DNA of 17,245 nt, from positions 4,452 through 21,696 of the forward strand of contig DDTV01000002.1 in the NCBI GenBank assembly GCA_002344425.1. The letters are read 5' to 3'. Shown here piece after piece: positions 8,008-14,730 of this stretch. Made by a program: the position numbers and the translations under genes. Each line of letters opens with the position of its first letter. The stretch's first letter is position 1. The notes under the pieces were generated by a model. It was given only the letters and a program-made list of their open reading frames with translations. It searched no databases and was not told the DNA's origin. The stretch comes from Candidatus Falkowbacteria bacterium UBA2355 (lineage in GTDB: Bacteria; Patescibacteriota; Patescibacteriia; Patescibacteriales; Patescibacteriaceae).

Positions 8008-9081
8008 GTGTCCAAAGATTATTACGAAATTTTAGGAGTAGCTAAGACCGCGACTGAAGAAGATATTAAAAAGGCCTTTCGCAAGAAAGCGCATCAATAT
8101 CATCCTGACAAGGGTGGAGGCGATGAAGCCAAATTCAAAGAGGTCAACGAAGCCTATCAGGTCTTAGGCAATAAAGACAAGCGTTCGCAGTACGACCGCT
8201 TTGGTTCAGCATATTCTAATCAGGCCGGCGGTTTTGGCGGCTTTGAGGGTTTTGGCGGCCAAGGTTTTAATATCAACATGGATGATCTCGGCGATATTTT
8301 CGGCGGCTTCGGCGACATGTTCGGTTTTGGCGGCTCCGGGCGCCGCAAACGTTCACAGCGCGGCGCCGATTTGGAAGTAGGAATTACGATTCCGTTTATG
8401 GAAGCCGTTTTTGGCGTTGAGCGCGAAATATCTTTTGCTAAAACCGCAACTTGTAAAACTTGCGCGGGCTCGGGTGCTGAGCCGGGTTCCAATCCCGAGA
8501 CTTGTAAAACTTGTCACGGGCAAGGCAAAGTTAATCAAGTTCAACAAACGATGTTCGGCCGGATTCAGATGCAGACCGTTTGCCCGACCTGTCACGGGGA
8601 AGGCAAGGTGATTTCAAAGCCCTGCAAGGTTTGCCGCGGTTCAGGTCAGCAACGCGAAAACGTTACGATGAAAGTAAAGATTCCCGCCGGTATTTCCAAC
8701 AGCGAAATGATTCGTTTGACCGGACAGGGAGAGGCGGGAGAAAAAGGCGCGCCGAGCGGCGATTTATATATTAAGGTTCATGTCACGCCTGATAAAAGGT
8801 TTATTAGGCGCGGCGACGATATCATTTCGAATATCAGTATAAGTTTTCCCGACGCCGCACTCGGCACGAAAATCGATATCGAGACCGTCGACGGTCCGGT
8901 AACCTTGAAAATTCCTGAAGGTACGCAATCAGGCAAAGTTTTTATGCTTAAAGACAAAGGCGTGCCTAAATTAAGAGGCAGGGGACGCGGAGATCATCTT
9001 GTTGAAGTAACCGTCAAAACCCCGACGGATTTAACTAGAAAAGAGAAGCAATTGCTGGAAGAGCTGAAAAACCTCAAATAA
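8008..9081 (+). CDS. dnaJ: Chaperone protein DnaJ (Hsp40, type I)
   Basis: DnaJ stimulates DnaK ATP hydrolysis and delivers substrates. The 357-residue product has all the type I parts. They are a J domain with the HPD motif at 32-34, a Gly/Phe-rich linker at about 74-110, and a zinc-finger domain with four C-x-x-C-x-G-x-G repeats (Cys149/152, 166/169, 192/195, 206/209). Two C-terminal beta domains follow, ending with the FIRRGDDI and [11 protein letters not shown] segments. The start is GTG at 8008, the only non-ATG start chosen among the complete genes. It is supported by the J domain beginning immediately ([10 protein letters not shown]) and by the DUF3467 stop five bases upstream. It is the last gene of the chaperone operon. 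Confidence 0.98.
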   Translation: MSKDYYEILGVAKTATEEDIKKAFRKKAHQYHPDKGGGDEAKFKEVNEAYQVLGNKDKRSQYDRFGSAYSNQAGGFGGFEGFGGQGFNINMDDLGDIFGGFGDMFGFGGSGRRKRSQRGADLEVGITIPFMEAVFGVEREISFAKTATCKTCAGSGAEPGSNPETCKTCHGQGKVNQVQQTMFGRIQMQTVCPTCHGEGKVISKPCKVCRGSGQQRENVTMKVKIPAGISNSEMIRLTGQGEAGEKGAPSGDLYIKVHVTPDKRFIRRGDDIISNISISFPDAALGTKIDIETVDGPVTLKIPEGTQSGKVFMLKDKGVPKLRGRGRGDHLVEVTVKTPTDLTRKEKQLLEELKNLK

Positions 9082-9086
9082 TCGAT

Positions 9087-9114
9087 AAAAGTAGGCCAGA
9101 ATCGGCCTATTTTT
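9087..9114 (+). terminator. Intrinsic terminator after dnaJ
   Basis: TAGGCC (9092-9097) and GGCCTA (9104-9109) form a G+C-rich stem around a six-base loop. The stem is extended by A-T pairs between 9087-9090 and 9111-9114. A run of five T's (9110-9114) completes the signal six bases after the dnaJ stop codon. It separates the heat-shock operon from the island promoter, whose -35 box begins at 9122. Confidence 0.9.
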
Positions 9115-9121
9115 AGTACTG

Positions 9122-9150
9122 TTGACAGAAATAAGTATATATGTTATTAT
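9122..9150 (+). promoter_or_regulatory. Strong extended -10 sigma70-type promoter of the secreted-protein island
   Basis: A consensus TTGACA (9122-9127) is followed after exactly 17 bases by TATTAT (9145-9150). The -10 box is preceded by TG plus one base (9142-9144), the extended -10 signature. This is the best promoter match in the window. A transcript would start near 9157 and leave an untranslated leader of about 125 bases before the first island gene. Confidence 0.85.
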
Positions 9151-9157
9151 GAGGATT

Positions 9158-9215
9158 ATGAACTTTTACAAAAGTTTGTGATTAATTCAAAGAAGCCTTA
9201 TCTTTAGGGGCTTTT
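9158..9215 (+). promoter_or_regulatory. Possible leader peptide plus attenuator-like hairpin in the island's 5' leader
   Basis: Just after the predicted transcript start lies a tiny reading frame, ATG at 9158 to TGA at 9179-9181, encoding MNFYKSL. It overlaps a perfect six-pair hairpin (AACTTT 9161-9166 with AAAGTT 9171-9176). Downstream, AAGCC (9193-9197) can pair with GGCTT (9209-9213), followed by TTTT ending at 9215, a weak terminator-like shape. The combination resembles leader-peptide attenuation, but every element is short and could be chance. The T-run is interrupted by a G at once. It could also be the 3' end of a small RNA of about 60 bases. Confidence 0.25.
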
Positions 9216-9252
9216 GTGATTTAATTACAAACCATAAACATAAACTAAACGC

Positions 9253-9279
9253 AGTTGCTCTAAAGGAGAGCATACATAG
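9253..9279 (+). repeat. Leader repeat copy 1: hairpin carrying a Shine-Dalgarno motif
   Basis: This 27-base element directly upstream of the first island gene matches the copy at 10009-10036 at every position except one inserted base. GCTCT (9257-9261) and AGAGC (9267-9271) can form a five-pair stem with AAAGG in the loop, so the AAAGGAG motif (9262-9268) is partly looped out and partly paired. The motif ends 13 bases before the ATG, longer than the usual spacing. The similarity extends weakly upstream through AAACTAA (9242-9248). Confidence 0.85.
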
Positions 9280-9281
9280 TC

Positions 9282-9926
9282 ATGAAAACATTAAGAATTA
9301 TAGCAACTTTATTGCTTATTGCAGTTAACTTTATTCCTGCTTTAACACAGGCACAGTATTCACAATCTTTGGGAGCAACATTTGTTGTTACTCATACCAC
9401 CGTGCTTAGCTCGAAATACGCTTATACATCAGATTATGTTGAAAGGGAAGGTTCCGTTACAGATTTTTCTGGAGCTTATGCTATGCCATACAGTTATGAC
9501 GGAATTGTTTCCTTGATGACAGAAGAAGTTCATAAAAACATCGAATTTCTTATTGCTTACAAAAATTACATCATAGCATTTGATTTTGAGAATGCCGGCA
9601 ATAAATTTGAAGGGTTTTCTGACTTATCCCAATACTTTAAAGATCGCAAAATTGCAGTGCCCTATCTTATGGATTTAATGTATTCAGATAGCGGCCAAAG
9701 ATTAACAGGAAAAGTATTAATCATTGATACAGATAACATCTTCGACAGAAATGCGGAAAACAAGCTCGGGAAAGTTAACGAAGTCGATCTTAGCAAGGTA
9801 GAAATTAAGAAAGACGACTTCATGGCTTTATTCGGCTTTGCTCCATGGGGACTAACAACAGGTCTTCAAATCAGAAACTCTGCGTTACAATCCGTTTTAA
9901 GCAGTATTGATTGGCAGAAAAAGTAA
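9282..9926 (+). CDS. Predicted secreted protein of unknown function (island gene 1)
   Basis: The function of this 214-residue protein is not recognised. It begins with a clear Sec signal peptide: basic MKTLR, a hydrophobic core to about residue 20, and a likely signal peptidase I site after Thr-Gln-Ala (residue 24), leaving Gln as the first mature residue. The mature part has no further membrane segment and no cysteine. It looks like a mixed alpha/beta soluble domain, with Asp-rich stretches around GKVLIIDTDNIFDRN (143-157). A leader with the repeated hairpin and an AAAGGAG motif precedes it, under a strong promoter at 9122-9150. Its base composition is clearly more A+T-rich than the flanking core genes. 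It is probably exported to the cell surface or the medium, or to the periplasm-like space if one exists. Confidence 0.85.
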   Translation: MKTLRIIATLLLIAVNFIPALTQAQYSQSLGATFVVTHTTVLSSKYAYTSDYVEREGSVTDFSGAYAMPYSYDGIVSLMTEEVHKNIEFLIAYKNYIIAFDFENAGNKFEGFSDLSQYFKDRKIAVPYLMDLMYSDSGQRLTGKVLIIDTDNIFDRNAENKLGKVNEVDLSKVEIKKDDFMALFGFAPWGLTTGLQIRNSALQSVLSSIDWQKK

Positions 9927-10008
9927 GGCGTTTCACGAAATACTAAAAAATTAGCTTTCCAATTATCAAAAAGATTTTGGAGAAAGTCCACTTAACACAA
10001 ACTAATGT

Positions 10009-10036
10009 AGTTGCTCTAGAAGGAGAGCATACATAG
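10009..10036 (+). repeat. Leader repeat copy 2: hairpin carrying a Shine-Dalgarno motif
   Basis: Second copy of the 9253-9279 element, with one extra G in the loop. GCTCT (10013-10017) can pair with AGAGC (10024-10028) around the loop AGAAGG, and AAGGAG lies at 10020-10025. The distance from the stem to the ATG (10 bases, containing ATACATAG) is identical to copy 1. Both stem arms and the downstream ATACATAG are unchanged between copies. Confidence 0.85.
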
Positions 10037-10038
10037 CA

Positions 10039-10524
10039 ATGAAAAAATTATCAATAACATTATTCATTTTTGTTTTATCAGCTACATCTGTTCTCGCACA
10101 AACTTTTTTCTTTGATAAAGTAATACAGCATAACGAGAACGAAATCTGGTATGAAGGTGTGGTGTCAAATTCCGGATCTGGCGATCTTAAAGTAGCTTTA
10201 GATGACCAAACATTTGTTATGTGCGGAGTTTCAAATGAAGGCGATCAGCTTGATTATGTTATCTCTGCATATGAATTTACAAAACTTAGAAGTTATTACA
10301 ATCTAACGGATGAACAAGTTCTAAGTTTGAAGAATGAAAGCCCAATGTTCATGCCGACGGCAATTGTAAGAAATCCCAATTTACGACTTTTTGTAAATAA
10401 TGAAGAGCGCTTATTGGAAGATACCGGAGGCGAAATTTGCGTAGCCTATTCTATTATAACTAATAAAATGACAGTTATATTTAGAAATATGCAAATAATT
10501 CCTTACACCCCGCATATACGCTAA
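10039..10524 (+). CDS. Predicted secreted protein of unknown function (island gene 2)
   Basis: This 161-residue protein is of unknown function. It has a textbook Sec signal peptide (MKKLS, then a hydrophobic core) with a cleavage site after Val-Leu-Ala at residue 20, leaving mature Gln-Thr-Phe-Phe-Phe. The mature 141 residues contain two cysteines, at 62 and 134, which could form a disulfide outside the cell. No other membrane segment is seen. The last third, with GGEICVAYSIITNKMTVIF at about 130-148, shows a residue pattern similar to the end of island gene 3, so the two may be distant relatives. It has the same leader element as gene 1. No convincing promoter lies in the 112-base gap, so it is probably co-transcribed with gene 1. 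A strong terminator follows. Confidence 0.85.
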   Translation: MKKLSITLFIFVLSATSVLAQTFFFDKVIQHNENEIWYEGVVSNSGSGDLKVALDDQTFVMCGVSNEGDQLDYVISAYEFTKLRSYYNLTDEQVLSLKNESPMFMPTAIVRNPNLRLFVNNEERLLEDTGGEICVAYSIITNKMTVIFRNMQIIPYTPHIR

Positions 10525-10541
10525 GTGCTTCTAAGCATTAT

Positions 10542-10571
10542 AAGCCCGCATAAATCAATGTGGGCTTTTTT
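10542..10571 (+). terminator. Intrinsic terminator after island gene 2
   Basis: AAGCCCGCAT (10542-10551) pairs with ATGTGGGCTT (10558-10567), ten pairs with one G-U, around a six-base loop. T's continue to 10571. This is a strong rho-independent signal that closes the gene 1-gene 2 unit. Confidence 0.92.
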
Positions 10572-10577
10572 CTTTCC

Positions 10578-10606
10578 TTGACGAATTTTTAAAGTCAGAG
10601 TAAGGT
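10578..10606 (+). promoter_or_regulatory. Probable promoter of island gene 3
   Basis: TTGACG (10578-10583) and TAAGGT (10601-10606) are spaced by 17 bases. The -10 box keeps the first two and the last bases of the consensus, the best-conserved positions. It lies directly after the terminator and gives a leader of roughly 27 bases. Confidence 0.6.
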
Positions 10607-10627
10607 AGGGGCAAATAACCATAAACC

Positions 10628-10634
10628 AAGGAGG
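10628..10634 (+). promoter_or_regulatory. Strong Shine-Dalgarno site of island gene 3
   Basis: AAGGAGG lies five bases before the ATG at 10640, essentially the full anti-16S complement at good spacing. It fixes the start codon. It stands out because the surrounding core genes have no such motif. Confidence 0.9.
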
Positions 10635-10639
10635 GTCAG

Positions 10640-11188
10640 ATGAGGTATTTTTTGATCTTTTCAATATTTATATCAATTTTCATCCAATCAACTTTTTCTC
10701 AAAATTTCTTCAGGGTCAGCGAAGTCGATTCCAGTCAGGACGAAGAAAAAATACGAGTCTTTGAAGGCGAACAACTTTCTAACGATGAATGTGCTTTTGA
10801 TTTCGCAAATAAAAAATTAAGGAAACGTGACCGATTACACTTGATTCTCGACAGCGTAATAATTTCGATTCTGCCGTCAAAAAACATAAAATTGAGTTTG
10901 GATTATTTTTTCTATGGTCCGTCAGACCCGATACCTTCTCACATTGGTCCGCAACACAACCTTAATCAGTCATATCGCTTTGAATTTGATGTTATCGGTT
11001 CGGGTAAAGTTTATATCACGGATAGAAAAACCGGACTCGGACATCGCGGAAAAATCAAAGAAGGAGATTTTACAATCCGCTATGATTTTGTGGAAAAATC
11101 GATGATTGTTATAATGAGCAAAGTTGAAGTTGATTGGAATAAGAAAGAAGAAAAGAAGGCAAATAAAAAAGAAATTAAAAAGATATAA
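10640..11188 (+). CDS. Predicted secreted protein of unknown function (island gene 3)
   Basis: The function of this 182-residue protein is unknown. The N-terminus is a signal peptide (MRYFL, then an Ile/Phe-rich core) with a likely cleavage site after Thr-Phe-Ser at residue 20 and Gln21 as the mature first residue. The mature start, Gln-Asn-Phe-Phe, resembles that of gene 2 (Gln-Thr-Phe-Phe). The region GDFTIRYDFVEKSMIVIM at about 142-159 follows the same pattern as the gene 2 C-terminus. The predicted content is mostly beta strands. It ends in a Lys/Glu-rich tail of about 18 residues (from WNKKEEKK), which may bind acidic polymers or be disordered. It has its own promoter, Shine-Dalgarno site and terminator, so it is a free-standing transcription unit. 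Confidence 0.83.
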   Translation: MRYFLIFSIFISIFIQSTFSQNFFRVSEVDSSQDEEKIRVFEGEQLSNDECAFDFANKKLRKRDRLHLILDSVIISILPSKNIKLSLDYFFYGPSDPIPSHIGPQHNLNQSYRFEFDVIGSGKVYITDRKTGLGHRGKIKEGDFTIRYDFVEKSMIVIMSKVEVDWNKKEEKKANKKEIKKI

Positions 11189-11205
11189 TTGATATGTCAG
11201 TTTTT

Positions 11206-11232
11206 AAAGCCCGTCGATTGATGGGCTTTTTT
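11206..11232 (+). terminator. Intrinsic terminator after island gene 3
   Basis: AAAGCCCGTC (11206-11215) pairs with GATGGGCTTT (11220-11229), ten pairs with one G-U, around the tetraloop GATT. T's run to 11232. It closes the island before miaA. Confidence 0.92.
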
Positions 11233-11261
11233 AATTTCTAAAAACAACGTACAATGGTTTC

Positions 11262-12182
11262 ATGAAAAAGATGCCCAAAATTATAGTTATTGTCGGCCCC
11301 ACCGCATCTGGCAAGACCAAGCTCGCGGTTCGTTTGGCGCGAGCGCATCAGGGCGAAATTATCTCGGCCGATTCGCGGCAGGTTTATAAGGGAATGGATA
11401 TTGGCTCGGGCAAGGATTTGGCCGAATACGGCAAGGTCAAATATCATCTTATAGACGTGGCAAACCCTTCGGAGCAATATGACCTCCTAAAATACCAAAA
11501 AGCCGCCGAGAAGGCCGTTTTAAGCGTTTTAAAGAGGGGAAAACTACCCATAATAGTTGGCGGGTCGGGCTTATATCTGCAGGCAGTGGTTGATGGCTAT
11601 ATTTTGAGTGAAAAACCGGGTCGAACCGCTGAAAGCACTGAAAAAGAAAAACTGAGTCTCAGTGAAGTCCAGGAAGAACTTAAAGTCATTGATTCTGTCT
11701 TTTTTGAAAGACTTAATAATTCTGAAAAAAATAATAAACGAAGATTGATTCGCTATCTGGATATTTTAAAAGCCAACGAAAAGATTCATGAAATAAAACC
11801 AAGAATAAAAAAACCACCCTATGAATTTATGGTGATTGGTTTAGAAGTTGGGATGGAAACTTTGAGGAAAAGAATTAAACAGAGAATTTTGGACCGTTTA
11901 GAAAACGACGCGATGATCAAGGAAGTCGCCAACTTGCATAAGAAGGGTTTAAGCTGGAAACGGCTTGAGAGCTTTGGCTTGGAATATAAATTCGTTGCGG
12001 AATTTCTCCAAAAAAAATTAACTAGAGACGAGATGATTTCAAAATTGGCAATAGCCACAGGACAATTTGCCAAACGTCAAATGACCTGGTTCAGAAGGTG
12101 GGAAAAACAAGGCAGGCGAATAGAGTGGGTTAAAAACACCAAACAATTCGACAAAGAAGTTATTTCTTTTTTGTCGCGATAA
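11262..12182 (+). CDS. miaA: tRNA dimethylallyltransferase MiaA
   Basis: MiaA transfers a dimethylallyl group to N6 of adenosine-37 in tRNAs that read UNN codons. The 306-residue product has the P-loop GPTASGKT (12-19), the substrate motif DSRQVYKGMDIG (37-48), GGSGLYLQAV (100-109), the basic RRLIRYLDI segment (160-168) and RQMTWFRRW (272-280). The part between about 112 and 160 is shorter than in E. coli MiaA and lacks the usual DPxxA-type block. From about 11630 the gene is more A+T-rich than its first third. A TACAAT (11250-11255) lies so close to the ATG that a transcript could begin at or next to it; no Shine-Dalgarno site is seen. A second ATG at 11271 is an alternative start. Its 3' end overlaps the minus-strand dehydrogenase gene by 23 bases. 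Confidence 0.96.
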   Translation: MKKMPKIIVIVGPTASGKTKLAVRLARAHQGEIISADSRQVYKGMDIGSGKDLAEYGKVKYHLIDVANPSEQYDLLKYQKAAEKAVLSVLKRGKLPIIVGGSGLYLQAVVDGYILSEKPGRTAESTEKEKLSLSEVQEELKVIDSVFFERLNNSEKNNKRRLIRYLDILKANEKIHEIKPRIKKPPYEFMVIGLEVGMETLRKRIKQRILDRLENDAMIKEVANLHKKGLSWKRLESFGLEYKFVAEFLQKKLTRDEMISKLAIATGQFAKRQMTWFRRWEKQGRRIEWVKNTKQFDKEVISFLSR

Positions 12183-13170
12183 GATTTTGCGGCTTATTAT
12201 TTATAAAAGCCAAAATATTGTCGATGGTGGTTTTGGTAATCCTTTGCACGGCTTCAATCGAGTAGAAAGCGATGTGCGGGGTAAAGACGACATTTTCGTA
12301 GCTGAGCAAAATATGATTTTTAACCATCGACATCATTTCCGGGCTGGTAATTCTGCGGTTGACCAGATGCCTTTCTTCCAAAATCAATTCTTCTTCTTCA
12401 AGCACATCCAAGCCGGCGCCGGCTAAAACTTTTTTATCAAGCGCCCAAATCAAGGCATTGGTATCGACCAATCCGCCGCGGGCGGTATTGATGAACAGTG
12501 AGCCTTTTTTTATGAGCTTGATATTTTTTTTATTAATCAAGTGATGAGTTTCCGGACAATAGGGGACATGCAAGGTAACAATATCAGATTCCTTCAGCAA
12601 ACGGTTGAGAGTTACGTATTTGAAATCAAGCGTTTCGGCAAGGTTGTGATCCGGATGCGGGTCATAGGCGATAACCTTCATACCGAAACCGTTGGCGATG
12701 CGAATCGTATGCCGTCCGATGCGCCCCGCGCCGACGACGCCGATAGTTTTGTCGGCAAGATCAAAGCCCTGCAAGCCTTCAATTGAATAATCTTCACGGA
12801 TTGTTCTTAGATAGGATTTATGAATATTGCGCGATAAAGAAAGGATTAAGGCAAAGGCGTGTTCGGCAACGGTATTTTCTCCGTAACTAGGGACATTGGC
12901 AATAGCGACTTTTTTCTTTTGTGAAGCCTTGGCATCAATATGATCATAACCGGTTGAGCGGGTGGCAATCAGTTTTAATTTAGGCAAAGCCTTGATGGTT
13001 TTTTGGTTAATTTGCGAAGTGATGAAGCAGGAGATAATTTCCGCGCTTTTAAACTCGGAAAGCTTGGTATTATCAAGGTCTGATTTAAAATAGGTTACCT
13101 TATGTCCCTTGAGAGCAGAACTGAACATTTTCTTTTCCCAAGGCTTTAAATCAAAAATCGCTATGTTCAT
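12160..13170 (-). CDS. D-isomer-specific 2-hydroxyacid dehydrogenase (probable D-lactate dehydrogenase)
   Basis: This NAD-dependent enzyme interconverts a 2-keto acid and a D-2-hydroxy acid. In a fermentative organism the most likely reaction is pyruvate to D-lactate, which recycles NADH. The 336-residue product has the catalytic domain split around a Rossmann domain, with GAGRIG at 147-152 and Asp170 (AYDPH) at the position that favours NAD. The family catalytic triad is visible: Arg231 in NTARGGLVD, Glu258 in GLDVLE, and His299 in TPHIAFYS. The Gly-Tyr-Asp-His segment (RSTGYDHID, 71-79) resembles D-lactate dehydrogenases, but the exact substrate cannot be fixed by eye. It follows gatB by 30 bases and may share its transcript. 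The 3' end overlaps convergent miaA. Confidence 0.93.
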   Translation of the reverse strand: MNIAIFDLKPWEKKMFSSALKGHKVTYFKSDLDNTKLSEFKSAEIISCFITSQINQKTIKALPKLKLIATRSTGYDHIDAKASQKKKVAIANVPSYGENTVAEHAFALILSLSRNIHKSYLRTIREDYSIEGLQGFDLADKTIGVVGAGRIGRHTIRIANGFGMKVIAYDPHPDHNLAETLDFKYVTLNRLLKESDIVTLHVPYCPETHHLINKKNIKLIKKGSLFINTARGGLVDTNALIWALDKKVLAGAGLDVLEEEELILEERHLVNRRITSPEMMSMVKNHILLSYENVVFTPHIAFYSIEAVQRITKTTIDNILAFINNKPQNLIATKKK

Positions 13171-13200
13171 ATTAATAGTTTACTACTTTATAGTTTACTC

Positions 13201-14700
13201 TTAGTTCAGTTCTTTTTCCAACAATTCCCGAACCTTTTGCGGATTGGCGGCGCCCTTTGTTTCGGCCATAACTTGCCCGATTAAAAATTGAATAACGGTT
13301 GTCTTGCCTTTTTTATATTCGGCGACTTGCTCTGGTTTGGCGGCAATGACTTTTTTGATAGCCTTGACCAGGGCGTCAGCATCGTCAATAATTTCCAAAC
13401 CTAATTTGCGCATAATCGCGTCGGGTTCTCCGCCGGTTTTCATTAATTCGCCAAGAATAGTTTGAGCCGCACTGGAGTTGATTTTGCCTTGATGAATCAT
13501 CAGAATAAACTCGGCAAAGTTTTCCGCCGTTACCTTGGCATCGCGGATAGATAAGCCTTTTTCATTAAGGTGTTTTAGCAATTCATTGTTGAGCCAATTG
13601 GCCGCCAGTTTGCATAGAGTTTTGTCTTGTCTTTCCCAAGAATCTTTTTCCGATTTGAGCCAAGCCTTTATTTCCGAAATAACGTCTTCGAAAAAGCCGG
13701 TCAATTTTTTATCGGCCGCCAATACGCCGGCATCATATTCCGACAAGCCGTATTCGGCTCGCAGACGGTCTTCGGCCTTCCAAGGCAGTTCAACCAGCCG
13801 CGACTTTATTTCTTTTAGCCAGGCCGGAGTAATGGTAACGGCCGCCAAGTCCGGATCAGGGAAATAACGGTAATCAGCCGAGCTTTCTTTAACGCGTTGG
13901 CGTACGGTTTCGTTTTTACTTTCGTTCCAGCCCCGAGTCTCAGAAGGAATTGAACCGCCTTCGTCTAAAACCTTGCTTTGGCGTTTAATCTCAAACTCAA
14001 TGGCTTTTTCCATGGCCCTAAAAGAATTGATATTCTTTAGTTCGACTTTATGATTAAGTTTGTTTTTTCCCGTGGGAATAATTTGTCCGTCTTTGTATTT
14101 CCATGAACCCTTGCTTTGCAAGCTGATATTGGCTTCACAGCGCATTTCACCTTTTTCCATATCGGCGTTGGAAATATTCAAATAACGCAAAACCTGCTGG
14201 TAGCGCTGACCAAAAGCTTTGGCCGTAGCCGAATCTCTGATAACCGGTTCGGTTACGAGTTCAAGCAGGGGAGTGCCGGCACGATTAAAATCGACCAGCG
14301 TATGATCGGTAATTCCGGGATGAGACAATTTACCGGTGTCTTCTTCAAGATGAATTCTCGTGATATCAATTTTGCGGCCGTTGATTTCCAACTCGCCGCC
14401 CTGGCAAAAGGGAATATCGTATTGGGAGATTTGATAACCTTTGGGTAAATCGGGATAAAAGTAATTTTTGCGGTCGAATTTGGAATGTTGATTGATATCG
14501 CAACCCAGCGCCAAACCCAAGAGTACGGTCGCTTCGACCGCTTCCTTATTAGCAACGGGCAGAGTGCCCGGGTGTCCGAGGCAAATCGGACAAGTGTTTT
14601 CGTTCGGCTCGCTCGAAGAATCATTCGGACAGGAGCAGAACATTTTGGATTTTGTTCTTAGGGCCGCGTGGATTTCCAAGCCGATAATAACATCGTACAT
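13201..14700 (-). CDS. gatB: Asp-tRNA(Asn)/Glu-tRNA(Gln) amidotransferase subunit B
   Basis: GatB binds misacylated Glu-tRNA(Gln) or Asp-tRNA(Asn), phosphorylates the side chain, and with GatA and GatC converts it to the amide. The 499-residue product shows IGLEIHA at 6-12, the zinc-site cysteines 22, 24, 37 and 40 (FCSC...TCPIC), and the kinase-site segments KNYFYPDLPKGYQISQYD and HLEEDTGKL. It also has the signature DFNRAGTPLLELVTEP, with a C-terminal tRNA-binding YqeY-like domain from about 400. Length fits the family. gatA and gatC are not adjacent in this window. It has no Shine-Dalgarno site, and a 30-base A+T-rich gap separates it from the upstream kinase gene. Confidence 0.97.
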   Translation of the reverse strand: MYDVIIGLEIHAALRTKSKMFCSCPNDSSSEPNENTCPICLGHPGTLPVANKEAVEATVLLGLALGCDINQHSKFDRKNYFYPDLPKGYQISQYDIPFCQGGELEINGRKIDITRIHLEEDTGKLSHPGITDHTLVDFNRAGTPLLELVTEPVIRDSATAKAFGQRYQQVLRYLNISNADMEKGEMRCEANISLQSKGSWKYKDGQIIPTGKNKLNHKVELKNINSFRAMEKAIEFEIKRQSKVLDEGGSIPSETRGWNESKNETVRQRVKESSADYRYFPDPDLAAVTITPAWLKEIKSRLVELPWKAEDRLRAEYGLSEYDAGVLAADKKLTGFFEDVISEIKAWLKSEKDSWERQDKTLCKLAANWLNNELLKHLNEKGLSIRDAKVTAENFAEFILMIHQGKINSSAAQTILGELMKTGGEPDAIMRKLGLEIIDDADALVKAIKKVIAAKPEQVAEYKKGKTTVIQFLIGQVMAETKGAANPQKVRELLEKELN

Positions 14701-14730
14701 GTCTTTATAATAGCATGTTTTATAATATTT

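Noticed and set aside
9940..10000. An imperfect hairpin (CTTT-CCAA with TTGG-AG-AAAG) between island genes 1 and 2.
   Set aside because: It has a bulge, a long loop and no T-run, so it cannot be called a terminator. A shared transcript for genes 1 and 2 remains the simpler reading.
11630..12182. The more A+T-rich part of miaA, as a sign of recombination.
   Set aside because: The MiaA motifs run continuously across the change and the protein is intact. Local composition alone is weak evidence.
13176..13199. TAGTTTACT repeated at 13176-13184 and 13191-13199, between gatB and the dehydrogenase gene.
   Set aside because: Two nine-base copies in A+T-rich sequence with no linked promoter could be an operator, but nothing else supports it. 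It is left out of the features.
14701..14730. TATAATA at 14706-14712 and 14721-14727, as -10 boxes for gatB.
   Set aside because: The direction and a matching -35 box do not fit. Such strings are expected in a short A+T-rich spacer.
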